Below are positions 18,402 through 26,512 of a DNA stretch of 64,000 nucleotides, in pieces. The stretch's first letter is position 1. Each line of letters opens with the position of its first letter. This DNA is from Streptomyces iranensis (lineage in GTDB: Bacteria > Actinomycetota > Actinomycetes > Streptomycetales > Streptomycetaceae). The position numbers and the translations under genes were made by a program. The stretch lies in assembly GCF_017874715.1 (NCBI RefSeq), contig NZ_JAGGLR010000002.1, forward strand, positions 464,626 through 528,625, read 5' to 3'. The notes under the pieces are model-generated. The model was not told the DNA's origin. It was given only the letters and a program-made list of their open reading frames with translations, and did not search any database.

Positions 18402-18830
18402 TCAGGCGGCGCTGCCGGAACCGCCCTGGAAGACCTCCACGGTCGGTTCCAGACCGTCAGCTCCGACGACCTCACGCCAGGCCTCGAAACCGGCCTGGAA
18501 AGCCACAATGCCGGCCTCGGGCAGGCTGATCTCGATCGCCTCGAGAATCTCCCGCGGGCTGAGACCCAGGCCGAGCGCGACCTTGATGTGGCTCTGGATG
18601 TGCCCCTTAGAGGCACGCATCACCGTGAGACTGACGATGAAAATGAGCTCCTTCGTCTTGCGGTCCAGAGTTCGCTGGTCGAGGTACGCCGCGCCGACGA
18701 GACCGTTGGCGGCCTGCAGTACATCGAAATCCTGCTTGGCCATCACCTTGTGGTAGTCGAGGACATAGCCCCGCTTGCGCGCCATGTCGTCGATGTACTG
18801 CTGCGGCCCCTGAACAGTGGTCACGTGCAC
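18402..18830 (-). CDS. Carboxymuconolactone decarboxylase-like protein lacking the CxxC
   Basis: The 142-residue protein has the helical CMD/AhpD fold (ELIFIVSLTVMRASKGHIQSHIKVALGLGLSPREILEAIEISLPEAG). The redox Cys pair that AhpD-type members place before the conserved His is replaced by ASKG, so a peroxidase role is unlikely. It resembles the gamma-CMD side of the family or an uncharacterised subfamily. It starts at GTG 18830 and overlaps nothing. Upstream lies the palindrome at 18859, shared with the divergent GntR gene. It is probably co-transcribed with the dehydrogenase, which suggests a step in the same pathway. Confidence 0.8.
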   Translation of the reverse strand: MHVTTVQGPQQYIDDMARKRGYVLDYHKVMAKQDFDVLQAANGLVGAAYLDQRTLDRKTKELIFIVSLTVMRASKGHIQSHIKVALGLGLSPREILEAIEISLPEAGIVAFQAGFEAWREVVGADGLEPTVEVFQGGSGSAA

Positions 18831-18858
18831 TCCTTAGATCAGCAACGACACTACTACC

Positions 18859-18873
18859 GTAATACAGTATTAC
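18859..18873. promoter_or_regulatory. Perfect palindrome, likely GntR operator site 1
   Basis: GTAATAC-A-GTATTAC (18859-18873) is a perfect 7-1-7 inverted repeat in the 143-bp divergent region between the CMD-like gene and the GntR gene. Its AT-richness stands out against the surrounding DNA. FadR/VanR-type GntR proteins bind short dyads of this shape. Confidence 0.6.
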
Positions 18874-18928
18874 ATGAGCCCCCGAGATCCCTCGAACCGC
18901 GAAGCTGGATCCAGACAGGGGGCGTGGT

Positions 18929-18943
18929 ATATTACAGTGTTAT
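18929..18943. promoter_or_regulatory. Imperfect copy of the GntR dyad, site 2
   Basis: ATATTACAGTGTTAT (18929-18943) matches site 1 at 11 of 15 positions and keeps the dyad, with arms ATATTAC and GTTATAT. It lies 31 bp before the GntR start, a position suited to autorepression. Confidence 0.45.
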
Positions 18944-18973
18944 ATAAAGTTGACTTGAAAGGGAGGTAGTCGC

Positions 18974-19657
18974 GTGGTAGCGCGACGGGTTCAGCGCGTG
19001 GCCGCGCCGCTACGGTCCCAGGTGCTCGAACTGCTCCGTGAGGACATGCTGGCGTCGGAATTCGAACCAGGTGAACGGCTGGTCGAAGCGCGGTTGTGCG
19101 CGCGATACGAGGTCTCCCGGACAGTCATCCGCGAGGTTCTGCGGCAGCTCGAATCCGAGGGGCTCGTGACCACGGTGCCCAACCGTGGCCCGGTCGTCAC
19201 CGAGTTGACGCCCTTCGACGTCAAGGCTCTCTTCGAGGTGCGGTGTGCCCTGGAGGGCTTGGCCGGGGCCCTCTTTGCCGAACGGGCCACAGCCGAGCAG
19301 CGCGAAGACCTGGGTGAGGTACTTCAGCGGATGTCGCGCACCTACGGTGAGGCCGACCTGGCCGAGCGGCTGGCGATGAAGGACGAGTTCTACACCATCC
19401 TCATCGCTGGGGCGGTGAATCCGGTCATCGATTCGACCCTGCGTGGCATCCACGCCCGAGTACAGATGCTGCGTGGGTTGTCCATGCAGGCTGAGGGACG
19501 TGCGCCGGAGACCATTCGGGAACTCACCGCCATCCACGACGCCGCGGCCGTGCGTGGTGATGCCGGCGCCGCTCGTGAGGCGTGCGAGGTCCACGTCCGC
19601 AATGCCGCGGCGACCACGCTCCGCGAACTCTCCGCCCGGCAGCTCGAGAATCAGTAA
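18974..19657 (+). CDS. GntR family regulator, FadR/FCD type
   Basis: The 227-residue repressor or activator has a winged helix-turn-helix (about 12-75: RLVEARLCARYEVSRTVIREVLRQLESEGLV) and an all-helical FCD ligand-binding domain (about 85-215). It starts at GTG 18974, preceded by GAAAGGGAGG. Two related dyads lie in its upstream region, and a related sequence overlaps the promoter of the MFS gene at 25160. This suggests that it controls the CMD-dehydrogenase operon, itself and the importer. FCD regulators usually sense carboxylic-acid intermediates. It ends 24 bp before the convergent M20 gene stop. Confidence 0.88.
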   Translation: MVARRVQRVAAPLRSQVLELLREDMLASEFEPGERLVEARLCARYEVSRTVIREVLRQLESEGLVTTVPNRGPVVTELTPFDVKALFEVRCALEGLAGALFAERATAEQREDLGEVLQRMSRTYGEADLAERLAMKDEFYTILIAGAVNPVIDSTLRGIHARVQMLRGLSMQAEGRAPETIRELTAIHDAAAVRGDAGAAREACEVHVRNAAATTLRELSARQLENQ

Positions 19658-19681
19658 CCCACCGTCGGCTGGGATACTTCT

Positions 19682-20845
19682 TCAGCCCTTGGAGGCCCGC
19701 GCGATCAGTCCCGCGCGGATCGGCTCCGACTGCGCGACGTCCGCGATCGTCAGTGCCATGGCCAGTCCGCCGTCGTGAACGAACCGGTCGCCGTCGGGGC
19801 CTGCCGCGGCGGCCGCGAAGGCGGCGGTGTGATTGCCTTCCTCGGTCGGAAGATCGAACGAAAGCATGGGGTGCAGCGCGGGGATCCGCAGTGAGACGTT
19901 GCCCATGTCGGTCGACCCGAACATCTTGTCGGGATAGTCGGGGAAAGTCCGGCCGATGGCCTTCGCGTTGGACTCGAAGATGGGGGCCAGGTCCTGGTCG
20001 TGGCGGAACTCACGGTAGATGGAGGGCAGGGAGGTGAACTCCACACCGGTCCCGGTGGCGATGGCTCCGGCATCGAAGCACCGTCGCACCCGCTCCCACA
20101 CCTCGTCGACTTCGTCGATCGTGTCGCAGCGGATCATGCAGTCGACCACGGCGTGGTCCGCGATGACATTGACGGCCGACCCGGCTTCCTTCACGACGTG
20201 GTGCACCCTGATGCCGTCGCGCAGTTGCTGGCGCAGCAGGCCGATGGCGGTCTGGGCGACGATCGTCGCATCGGCGGCGTTCAGCGCACTCCACGGCCGC
20301 GAGGCATGCCCTCCACGACCCGTGTACGTAATGCGCCAGGACCGCGAGGCACGGAGCTGCGGGGTGACGACGTCCTTCAGCGAGGGGTGAACCATGATGG
20401 CCGCGTGGGTCCCGTCGAAGACGCCGCGGTTCACCATGATCTCCTTGCCGGTCCCGCTTTCCTCGGCGGGTGTGCCGAAGACCCGCACCGTCAGCCCGAG
20501 CTCGTCGGCGAACGGGGCCAGCGCCAGCGCCGCACCCACCGCCGACGCGGCGATGACGTTGTGACCACAGCCGTGACCGATGTCGGGGAGGGCGTCCATC
20601 TCCGCGCAGACGCCGAACACCAGGTCACCGGATCCGGCCGACGCCACGAACGCCGTTGGCAGGTCGGCCACCCCTTTCTCGACCGTGAACTCACCGCTGT
20701 TCTCAAGAGCCGCGACGATCGCCGCCGACGTCTCGTACTCCTCGAAAGCCAGCTCAGGATTGGCGTTGATCCTGTGCGAGAGCTCGGTGACCAGGTCCAG
20801 GTTCTTCTCGTACTCGCGCTTGACGCGTCCCTTGGTGTCCGTCAT
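19682..20845 (-). CDS. M20 family amidohydrolase (AbgA/AbgB-like)
   Basis: The 387-residue zinc-dependent peptidase or amidase has the metal-site sequences DALPDIGHGCGHN and FGTPAEESGTGKEIM, and a dimerisation-domain motif GRGGHASRPWSALNA. The absence of a signal peptide suggests a cytoplasmic enzyme. Relatives split p-aminobenzoyl-glutamate, N-acyl amino acids or carbamoyl compounds. Start ATG 20845 follows GGAAGG. It is the last gene of a three-gene operon (CapA-like, deacetylase, M20; gaps of 68 and 69 bp) reading away from the IclR regulator. This fits hydrolysis of an amide released by the upstream enzymes. Confidence 0.88.
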   Translation of the reverse strand: MTDTKGRVKREYEKNLDLVTELSHRINANPELAFEEYETSAAIVAALENSGEFTVEKGVADLPTAFVASAGSGDLVFGVCAEMDALPDIGHGCGHNVIAASAVGAALALAPFADELGLTVRVFGTPAEESGTGKEIMVNRGVFDGTHAAIMVHPSLKDVVTPQLRASRSWRITYTGRGGHASRPWSALNAADATIVAQTAIGLLRQQLRDGIRVHHVVKEAGSAVNVIADHAVVDCMIRCDTIDEVDEVWERVRRCFDAGAIATGTGVEFTSLPSIYREFRHDQDLAPIFESNAKAIGRTFPDYPDKMFGSTDMGNVSLRIPALHPMLSFDLPTEEGNHTAAFAAAAAGPDGDRFVHDGGLAMALTIADVAQSEPIRAGLIARASKG

Positions 20846-20914
20846 GGTCGCACCTTCCTTCCGGGGGTTGAGGGGTGTTGCCGTTTGCTCCGGCGGTGAC
20901 GGGGACGTCCCGCG

Positions 20915-21808
20915 TCACTTCTCCGCTTCGGTGAGCACGTGGTCGACGACCTGGGCATGCGTGGCGAACCAGACGCCCTGGTGCGAGGCGATGTGGTCGA
21001 GCAGCTCGGTGAGGACGGCGATCCGCGAGCGATGGCCAATGCAGTGGGGGTGCATGGTGAGCTGAAAGATCCCGCCGTCGGCGTAGGCGGCGTCGAACTC
21101 GTCACGCCAGATCGTCAGCACCCCGCGCGGCGGCGTGTACGGCCGCAGCGAGGTGAACCGGTCCATCGTGAAGTACGCCAAGTCGTCGCGGATCCACTCG
21201 GGGGGCAGCTCGACGATGCCGGTCGGCTCGCCATCGGCCACGATCTCGTAGCAGTCGTCGTCGGCCATCAAGGACGAGTCGTATTTCAGGCCCAGCTCGC
21301 GGGTGATCTCCAGCGTGTGGGGCGAGAAGTCCCATGACGGGGTGCGGATGCCGACCGGCCGCGTCCCGGCGAGATTCTCCAGCGTCTCCATCGCGCGGAA
21401 CGCGAGGTCGCGCTCCGCTTCGGGTGGCAGCTGAGTATTGCGCTCGTGTATCCAGCCGTGCAGCGCGACCTCGTGTCCGGCATCCACATAGGACTTGACT
21501 TCGCCTTCGTGGAGCAGGGCGGAGACGGCGGGCACGAAGAACGACGACGGCGCGTTGAAGCGTTCAAGCAGTTTCAGGATCCTCGGTACACCGACGCGGG
21601 CGCCGTATTCGCCTTGCGCGAGCTTGCCCGGGAGGGTTTCGCCATCGCGCAGCGCGGGCGTCTCATGGTCGGAGTCGAACGACAGGGTCACGGCCACCTG
21701 GGCACCACCCGGCCACGACTTGGGCCGCAGCCGGCGCCCGGCGCGCACGCGTCCGACGTGCCCACGCCAGGTCGGCTCATCCCACTGCCACGGCTGCTGT
21801 TCGGTCAT
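20915..21808 (-). CDS. Polysaccharide-deacetylase-fold hydrolase (PuuE/cyclic imidase-like), copy 1
   Basis: The 297-residue NodB-fold hydrolase has the metal and catalytic motif SFDSDHE (about 40-46), the second motif HGWIHE (about 120), GIRTPSWDFSPHT and the late His in MHPHCIGHRSR. The lack of a signal peptide and the opening EQQPWQWDEPTWRGHV point to the cytoplasmic group containing PuuE allantoinase and cyclic-imide hydrolases rather than a wall-sugar deacetylase. ATG 21808 follows GGAGG. A clear paralogue lies at 26513-27430 next to the MFS transporter. Ring-opening of a cyclic amide or imide is the likeliest role, but this is inference. Confidence 0.83.
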   Translation of the reverse strand: MTEQQPWQWDEPTWRGHVGRVRAGRRLRPKSWPGGAQVAVTLSFDSDHETPALRDGETLPGKLAQGEYGARVGVPRILKLLERFNAPSSFFVPAVSALLHEGEVKSYVDAGHEVALHGWIHERNTQLPPEAERDLAFRAMETLENLAGTRPVGIRTPSWDFSPHTLEITRELGLKYDSSLMADDDCYEIVADGEPTGIVELPPEWIRDDLAYFTMDRFTSLRPYTPPRGVLTIWRDEFDAAYADGGIFQLTMHPHCIGHRSRIAVLTELLDHIASHQGVWFATHAQVVDHVLTEAEK

Positions 21809-21876
21809 GCTTCCTCCAAGGAGATCTACGTCGAATGTCGCCAGTGGCGCGAAAGGCACTCCGCCGGGCGGTACGC

Positions 21877-23019
21877 CTAGGCGTCGGCGTCCGGCTCGGC
21901 AGCCACCCGGCGCCGCACGTGTCCGTCCTCGTCCACCACGATGGACGGATCCAACTCCCGCGATGCCTCGGCGAACCGGGCGAGGATCGAGGCCGCTGCC
22001 CCGGGCCCCGGAATGATCGGCTGACTGTCCGCGTCGAGTTCGATGGGGTCCAGGCGAAGCTCGGGCCCCTCGGACCCGCCCAGCCGCACCCGGAACACCG
22101 CGCTCTCGTACCAAGGCCCCTTCAGCAAGGCCGGCCGATAGGGAGCGGAGGGATGAGCGTCTTCCTTCGCGACCATCGAGTCCGGGCTCCACCCGTCGCA
22201 CCAGTCGAAGACGAAGTTCCCGGTCGAATAGAGGATCAGGCCGTCTTCGTAGAACTCGACCGGATGGAGGCAGTGCGGGTGGTGCCCGATGATGAGGTCC
22301 GCTCCGGCGTGGATCAAGCGCCGCGCCAAGGGCTGCTGGTACTGCGCCAGCGGCCCTTGCGCCGTCGGCAGGTAGCAGAACGGAACGCCCCAGTGCAGCG
22401 CGACAACCACGAAGTCGTTGCGCTTCTTGGCCTCGCGAATCAGAGCCTCGGCCGCTCGAACGTCCGGCTCGTGCGCGCTCGAGTGCACGAAGGGAGGCGT
22501 ACCGGGTGTCTCGTCCATGAAACCGCTGTCGAACTCGAAGCTCTGGCGCACCCGGATCGCTCCGATGCCCGGCCGGTCGGCAGTGGCGTTGGCGCCCAGT
22601 GGGAGCGCGGAGCAGAAGCTGAAAAAGGCCAGACTGCTCTCGCCGAGGGACACCACACGGGGACGAGTCGCCTCGGAGATCGATTCGCCGAAGCCGGCGT
22701 GCAGGACTCCGGCGGCATCCAGTGCCCGCACCGTGTCGCGCATGCCCTCGGCGCCATAGTCCATGGCGTGGTTCATGGCCAGGGACATGACGTCGAAGCC
22801 GAGAGCGGCCAGTTCCGCCGCGCCCGACATCGGAGCGCGCATCGCGACCAGTTTCTCGGCACGCTGCCCGGACGCGGTGAGCGGTACCTCGAGGTTGCCG
22901 ATCGTCAGATCACCGCCCTGGAGCAGCCCGAAGGCCGAGTCGCCCGGTCGGGCAGGATCCCGGACCGGGCGCCGCGGCAACCCCGAGACGACGACATCTC
23001 CTACGACGTTGAGATCCAT
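21877..23019 (-). CDS. CapA family metallophosphoesterase-like protein
   Basis: The 380-residue protein has the PGA_cap (CapA) calcineurin-like fold: NVVGDVVVSG at the N-terminus, then DLTIGNLEVPLT, DVMSLAMNHAMDYG, VVALHWGVPF, ADLIIGHHPHCLHPVEFY and LILYSTGNFVFD. CapA itself takes part in poly-gamma-glutamate synthesis, but this copy has no signal peptide or capsule genes and heads a catabolic operon, so a cytoplasmic hydrolytic role is inferred. ATG 23019 follows GGAG; an ATG at 23040 lies inside the palindromic operator and is less likely. It is divergent from the IclR gene. Confidence 0.82.
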   Translation of the reverse strand: MDLNVVGDVVVSGLPRRPVRDPARPGDSAFGLLQGGDLTIGNLEVPLTASGQRAEKLVAMRAPMSGAAELAALGFDVMSLAMNHAMDYGAEGMRDTVRALDAAGVLHAGFGESISEATRPRVVSLGESSLAFFSFCSALPLGANATADRPGIGAIRVRQSFEFDSGFMDETPGTPPFVHSSAHEPDVRAAEALIREAKKRNDFVVVALHWGVPFCYLPTAQGPLAQYQQPLARRLIHAGADLIIGHHPHCLHPVEFYEDGLILYSTGNFVFDWCDGWSPDSMVAKEDAHPSAPYRPALLKGPWYESAVFRVRLGGSEGPELRLDPIELDADSQPIIPGPGAAASILARFAEASRELDPSIVVDEDGHVRRRVAAEPDADA

Positions 23020-23036
23020 GGAGCTCCGTTCGTTCC

Positions 23037-23063
23037 ACATTGCGACACATCGTGTCGCAATGT
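23037..23063. promoter_or_regulatory. Perfect 12-3-12 inverted repeat, likely IclR operator
   Basis: ACATTGCGACAC (23037-23048) and GTGTCGCAATGT (23052-23063) are exact reverse complements around ATC. The repeat lies 18 bp from the CapA-like start and 109 bp from the divergent IclR start. Its size suits an IclR dimer or tetramer, and occupation would cover the leader of the CapA-deacetylase-M20 operon. Confidence 0.65.
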
Positions 23064-23171
23064 AATCCAGTTCGAGTGTATCCGTAAAGCGGAAGGTGTC
23101 GATCGGGCAGGTGCGCGCCGGGCCGATGCGCGCCGAAACGAGGTCACACCGGGTGGTAAGGTCTTTGCCTT

Positions 23172-23987
23172 ATGCGCATAGAAGAGGGCGACAAGGACGC
23201 CTCCGGCCAGGACAAACGGAGCGCCGGCGTCCGATCGATGAACAGCGTGCTGAGCACACTCCGCGTCTTCGAAGAAGTCGCCCTACGACAGCCGATCGGC
23301 GTCTCGGAGCTGTCCCGCGAGACACGCATTCCGAAGAGCTCGGTACAGCGATGCCTGGTGACACTCCAGCAGGCAGGCTGGCTACGAGTCGTCGACCCCG
23401 AGCACGCGCGATGGGGTGTCACGATGAAAGCTCTCGCCCTCGGACTGCGGGGCGCCGGGGAGCAGGACCTCCGAGAGGTGGCGGGGCCCGTCATCAAGCG
23501 TCTCGCGGCCGAGACGGACGAGACCGTCCACCTCGGCCTCCGCGACGGTGAGGATTACGTCGTCGTCGCGAGAGAAGACAGCACACACGTCGTTCGAGTG
23601 TTTCTCGACATTGGCACGCGCCTGCCGCTTCAAGCCACCTCGGCGGGAGTCGCCATCATGGCGCACCTCGGGGCCGCGGAGGTCGATCAACTGCTGCGGC
23701 GCGAACTTCAGGAGTTCGCGGAGTCCCCCATGCCGGACGCGGATGAACTCCGGCAGGAGATCGCCCGGACCGCCGAACGCGGATACGCGCTCAACATCTC
23801 GTCGTCGTGGTACCGCCCGCATGTCTCCTCGATCGCCGCGGTTGTCACGAACCCGGCCGAACGACCCATCGCGGCGCTCACGCTCTCCATGCCGGAGATC
23901 CGCTATGACAGCGCACGGGAGAAGGATCTGGCGCAACTGGTCATCGCGGCAGCGGATGAGATCAGCCGACTGATCTCATCCGCCTGA
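23172..23987 (+). CDS. IclR family transcriptional regulator
   Basis: The 271-residue regulator has an IclR winged helix (about 22-85: MNSVLSTLRVFEEVA, then ISELSRETRIPKSSVQR-like sequence) and the IclR effector domain (about 95-265: LPLQATSAGVAIMAHL, then RGYALNISSSWYRPHVSSIAAVV). The effector domain usually binds an aromatic or small carboxylic acid. It starts at ATG 23172. The 12-bp-arm inverted repeat in the divergent promoter region points to control of the CapA-deacetylase-M20 operon. It converges on the alpha/beta hydrolase gene, whose stop lies 43 bp away. Confidence 0.88.
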   Translation: MRIEEGDKDASGQDKRSAGVRSMNSVLSTLRVFEEVALRQPIGVSELSRETRIPKSSVQRCLVTLQQAGWLRVVDPEHARWGVTMKALALGLRGAGEQDLREVAGPVIKRLAAETDETVHLGLRDGEDYVVVAREDSTHVVRVFLDIGTRLPLQATSAGVAIMAHLGAAEVDQLLRRELQEFAESPMPDADELRQEIARTAERGYALNISSSWYRPHVSSIAAVVTNPAERPIAALTLSMPEIRYDSAREKDLAQLVIAAADEISRLISSA

Positions 23988-24030
23988 CAGCCTCGGCAGC
24001 GGCCACGAGCGGAGTGGTCCGGTGGTGGTC

Positions 24031-24828
24031 CTATTCGGCTACCACTCGGGCCACGAGTTCGGCCGTGCCCTCAGGCGACTCGCGGTGAAAGTGATGACTG
24101 CCCAAGTCGACGGGCACGATGCGGACGCGATCGCCGTAGCGGTCGATCGCCTCTTGCGTGAGGATCTCACGCACCGCGAATACGGTGATCGGCTGCTTCA
24201 CCTCGCGCAGCACGTCATCCATGTGCCAGCGCACCAGGCCCTCGAGTGACGCCAAGCCCGCGGGCTGCCGCACGGACACCATCTTCTCGAAGTACGCGTC
24301 TTTCAACGCCGGATCGGTGCCGGCAGGTGAACCCGCCTCGACCATGCCCCGCACCCCCGCGGGGAAGTCTTCGCCGAACGACCGCAGCATCGCCTGGATC
24401 TGGCTCTCGTCTTGTACGGGAAACAGGGAGAGATAGTGCAAGGCGTCGAGCGCGACCACGTGCGAGACCACATCGGGCAGGAGCCGGCCGGCTTCAACGG
24501 CCACCGCGCCGCCGAGCGAGTGCCCGACCACGACGCAGCTGTCCACCCGCTCGGCCTCCACCACCGCCGCCACGTCGCGGGCGAACTCTTCCATCGTCCA
24601 GACATCTCGTGCGGACCGCGACTCACCGTGCTCGGCGAGATCGACCGCAAGGACGCGGTAGTGCTCGGGGAGGAAGGCCGTCACCTCGCCGAAGTCATCA
24701 CGGTCGCATCCCCAGCCGTGGACGAAGACCACTGCCGGTCCGTCGGCCGGACCACTGATCGTGTACCGGATCGTCGTGTCACTCGAACGCTGGACTACAC
24801 GCGTCGTCGTCCCACTTGCATTGGACAT
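24031..24828 (-). CDS. Alpha/beta hydrolase (MhpC-like)
   Basis: The 265-residue hydrolase has the oxyanion motif VVFVHGWGCDRDDF, nucleophile Ser in VVVGHSLGGAVAV, and a C-terminal catalytic His in GSHHFHRESPEGTAEL. Size and motifs fit C-C or ester/amide hydrolases of degradation pathways. ATG 24828 follows AAGGAG. Upstream lie two direct repeats 20 bp apart (24844-24877), and the MFS gene is divergent 331 bp away. Its position inside the island suggests hydrolysis of an acyl or amide intermediate, as in B6 or pyridine-ring catabolism, though nothing fixes the substrate. Confidence 0.86.
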   Translation of the reverse strand: MSNASGTTTRVVQRSSDTTIRYTISGPADGPAVVFVHGWGCDRDDFGEVTAFLPEHYRVLAVDLAEHGESRSARDVWTMEEFARDVAAVVEAERVDSCVVVGHSLGGAVAVEAGRLLPDVVSHVVALDALHYLSLFPVQDESQIQAMLRSFGEDFPAGVRGMVEAGSPAGTDPALKDAYFEKMVSVRQPAGLASLEGLVRWHMDDVLREVKQPITVFAVREILTQEAIDRYGDRVRIVPVDLGSHHFHRESPEGTAELVARVVAE

Positions 24829-24843
24829 CGCAGGCTCCTTGTG

Positions 24844-24877
24844 CCGCATCGTGATTCACTGTATCGCATCATGGTTC
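24844..24877. repeat. Tandem direct repeats before the alpha/beta hydrolase gene
   Basis: CGCATCGTGATTCA (24844-24857) and CGCATCATGGTTCA (24864-24877) agree at 12 of 14 positions and are spaced 20 bp apart, about two helical turns. They start 15 bp upstream of the ATG of the reverse-strand hydrolase gene and may be a regulator site. Confidence 0.4.
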
Positions 24878-24942
24878 ATGTGGAGCCCGGCTGCCCAGGC
24901 TGACCGCCGAGGAAGTGAGCCGTACGACTGCCACACGGCATC

Positions 24943-24970
24943 TTGACAGACAAGATTACCGTAATACGAT
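24943..24970 (+). promoter_or_regulatory. Sigma70-type promoter with overlapping GntR-like site before the MFS gene
   Basis: TTGACA (24943-24948) and TACGAT (24965-24970) are separated by 16 nt. The spacer and -10 contain ATTAC-C-GTAAT (24955-24965), a perfect short dyad. The stretch ACCGTAATAC is identical to the left side of GntR site 1. A regulator bound here would block RNA polymerase. Confidence 0.5.
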
Positions 24971-25159
24971 ACTCCAGTCTAAGGCCATGGTGGACCGGCC
25001 GGGCAAGCGAAGGAACACAGCAAGCCCGGGGTCCCGAGCTCCTCATGGCTACGCATCGGTGGCCGGGTAACGAGCCATCCGAAGTCGTGGAACACGACGT
25101 CGCGGCACTCATCAGCCCTATCCGGGCTGCCTTCCTCATCTCGAGTCAAAGGAAAAGCC

Positions 25160-26485
25160 GTGTCAGCAGAAAACCAACTGGCAGTGATCGGAAGCGAAGG
25201 CAGCGACTCGCCGACGACCAGAACAACCCTGAAGCAGAAGAAATCGATCTTCGCCGGATCGATCGGGAACGCGATCGAGTACGTGGACTGGGGAATATAC
25301 GCGTCCCTGGCTCCGGTCTTCGCGAGTCAGTTCTTCCCCGAAGGTGAGTCCGGCGCCGCGTTCCTGTCCACGCTGGCGATCTTCGCCGTGGGATTTCTCG
25401 TACGTCCGCTCGGTGGCATCGTCCTGGGCGCCTATGCCGACCGTCATGGCCGCAAGAAGGCCTTGACGCTGACCGTCGGCATGATGTCGGCCGGTGGATT
25501 CGCCATCGCCATGTGCCCCACCTACGAGAGCATCGGAGTGTTCTCGCCGCTGGTGCTGCTGGTCGCCAGGCTCGTGCAGGCGTTCTCCGCGGGCGGCGAG
25601 TGGCCGAGTTCCGTGTCGTACATCGTCGAGAACGCGGCGCGCGGAAGGCGAGCGTTCGCGGGGTCCTTTCAGCAGGTGTCGACAGGGGTCGGCATATTGC
25701 TTGCCTCCTTGCTCGCGCTCACCATGACCTCGATTCTCGACGACGAGCAGATGCAAACGTACGGATGGCGGATCGCGTTCGCGATCGCGGCTGCTCTGGG
25801 CCTGGTGGTCCTGTGGTTGCGGGTCCGCACGGAAGAAACCGAGCACTTCGACAACGCTAAATCATCCAGTGATTCGAGCAATCCGGTGAAGACGCTCTTC
25901 GCCGAACATAAGCTCAGCCTGCTTCGCGTCGTCGGAATCACGATACCCGGCACCATCATCTACTATCTGTGGATCACCAACATGCCTGGCTATGCCAGCA
26001 CCATGACCGGCCTCGACCTGGACAAGGCACTTCTCGCGAACTCCCTCGCGGTTGTCGTCTTCACCCTGTTGCTGCCGCTCGGTGGACTGCTGTCGGATCG
26101 CCTCGGCAGGCGCCCCACCTTCATGTTCTTCCTGGTGGGCTTCGCGCTGTACTCATGGCCCGCCTACCGCTTGCTCGACGGTGGCGGCTTCTGGACCTTC
26201 CTGCTGGTCGAACTCATCGGGGCGATCCTGCTCGTGGGCAACTCGGCGAACGTGGCGGCCATTTACGCCGAGCTGTTCCCGACCTCGGTGCGCACGACCG
26301 GAACCGGGCTTCCCTACGCGTCGGCCGTCGCCCTGTTCGGCGGCACCGCACCCTACTTCACTTCCTGGCTGACCAGCATTGGTCACCAGGACAAAATCTG
26401 GATCTACATCGTGGTCGCGACGATAATCGGCATGGTCACGATCCTGACCATGCCCGACGGCGCGAAGAAGGAACAACTCGACTGA
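25160..26485 (+). CDS. MFS transporter, metabolite:H+ symporter (MHS) type
   Basis: The 441-residue inner-membrane importer has about 12 helices and the MHS signature GNAIEYVDWGIYASLAPVF in helix 1. GAYADRHGRKKAL forms the loop 2-3 motif, and RLVQAFSAGGEWPSSVSYIVE and LSDRLGRRP follow. MHS members (ShiA, KgtP, ProP, PcaT) take up organic acids or zwitterions. GTG 25160 follows AAAGGAAAA. The deacetylase paralogue starts 27 bp after its stop, so the two form an import-plus-first-hydrolysis operon. Its promoter carries a sequence resembling the GntR dyad. Confidence 0.9.
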   Translation: MSAENQLAVIGSEGSDSPTTRTTLKQKKSIFAGSIGNAIEYVDWGIYASLAPVFASQFFPEGESGAAFLSTLAIFAVGFLVRPLGGIVLGAYADRHGRKKALTLTVGMMSAGGFAIAMCPTYESIGVFSPLVLLVARLVQAFSAGGEWPSSVSYIVENAARGRRAFAGSFQQVSTGVGILLASLLALTMTSILDDEQMQTYGWRIAFAIAAALGLVVLWLRVRTEETEHFDNAKSSSDSSNPVKTLFAEHKLSLLRVVGITIPGTIIYYLWITNMPGYASTMTGLDLDKALLANSLAVVVFTLLLPLGGLLSDRLGRRPTFMFFLVGFALYSWPAYRLLDGGGFWTFLLVELIGAILLVGNSANVAAIYAELFPTSVRTTGTGLPYASAVALFGGTAPYFTSWLTSIGHQDKIWIYIVVATIIGMVTILTMPDGAKKEQLD

Positions 26486-26512
26486 TGAGTTGGACAACCC
26501 GAAGGAGCATGC

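Noticed and set aside
21877..23019. Capsule (poly-gamma-glutamate) synthesis locus
   Set aside because: Only a CapA-like protein is present, with no CapB/CapC ligase or signal peptide, and it lies in a catabolic operon.
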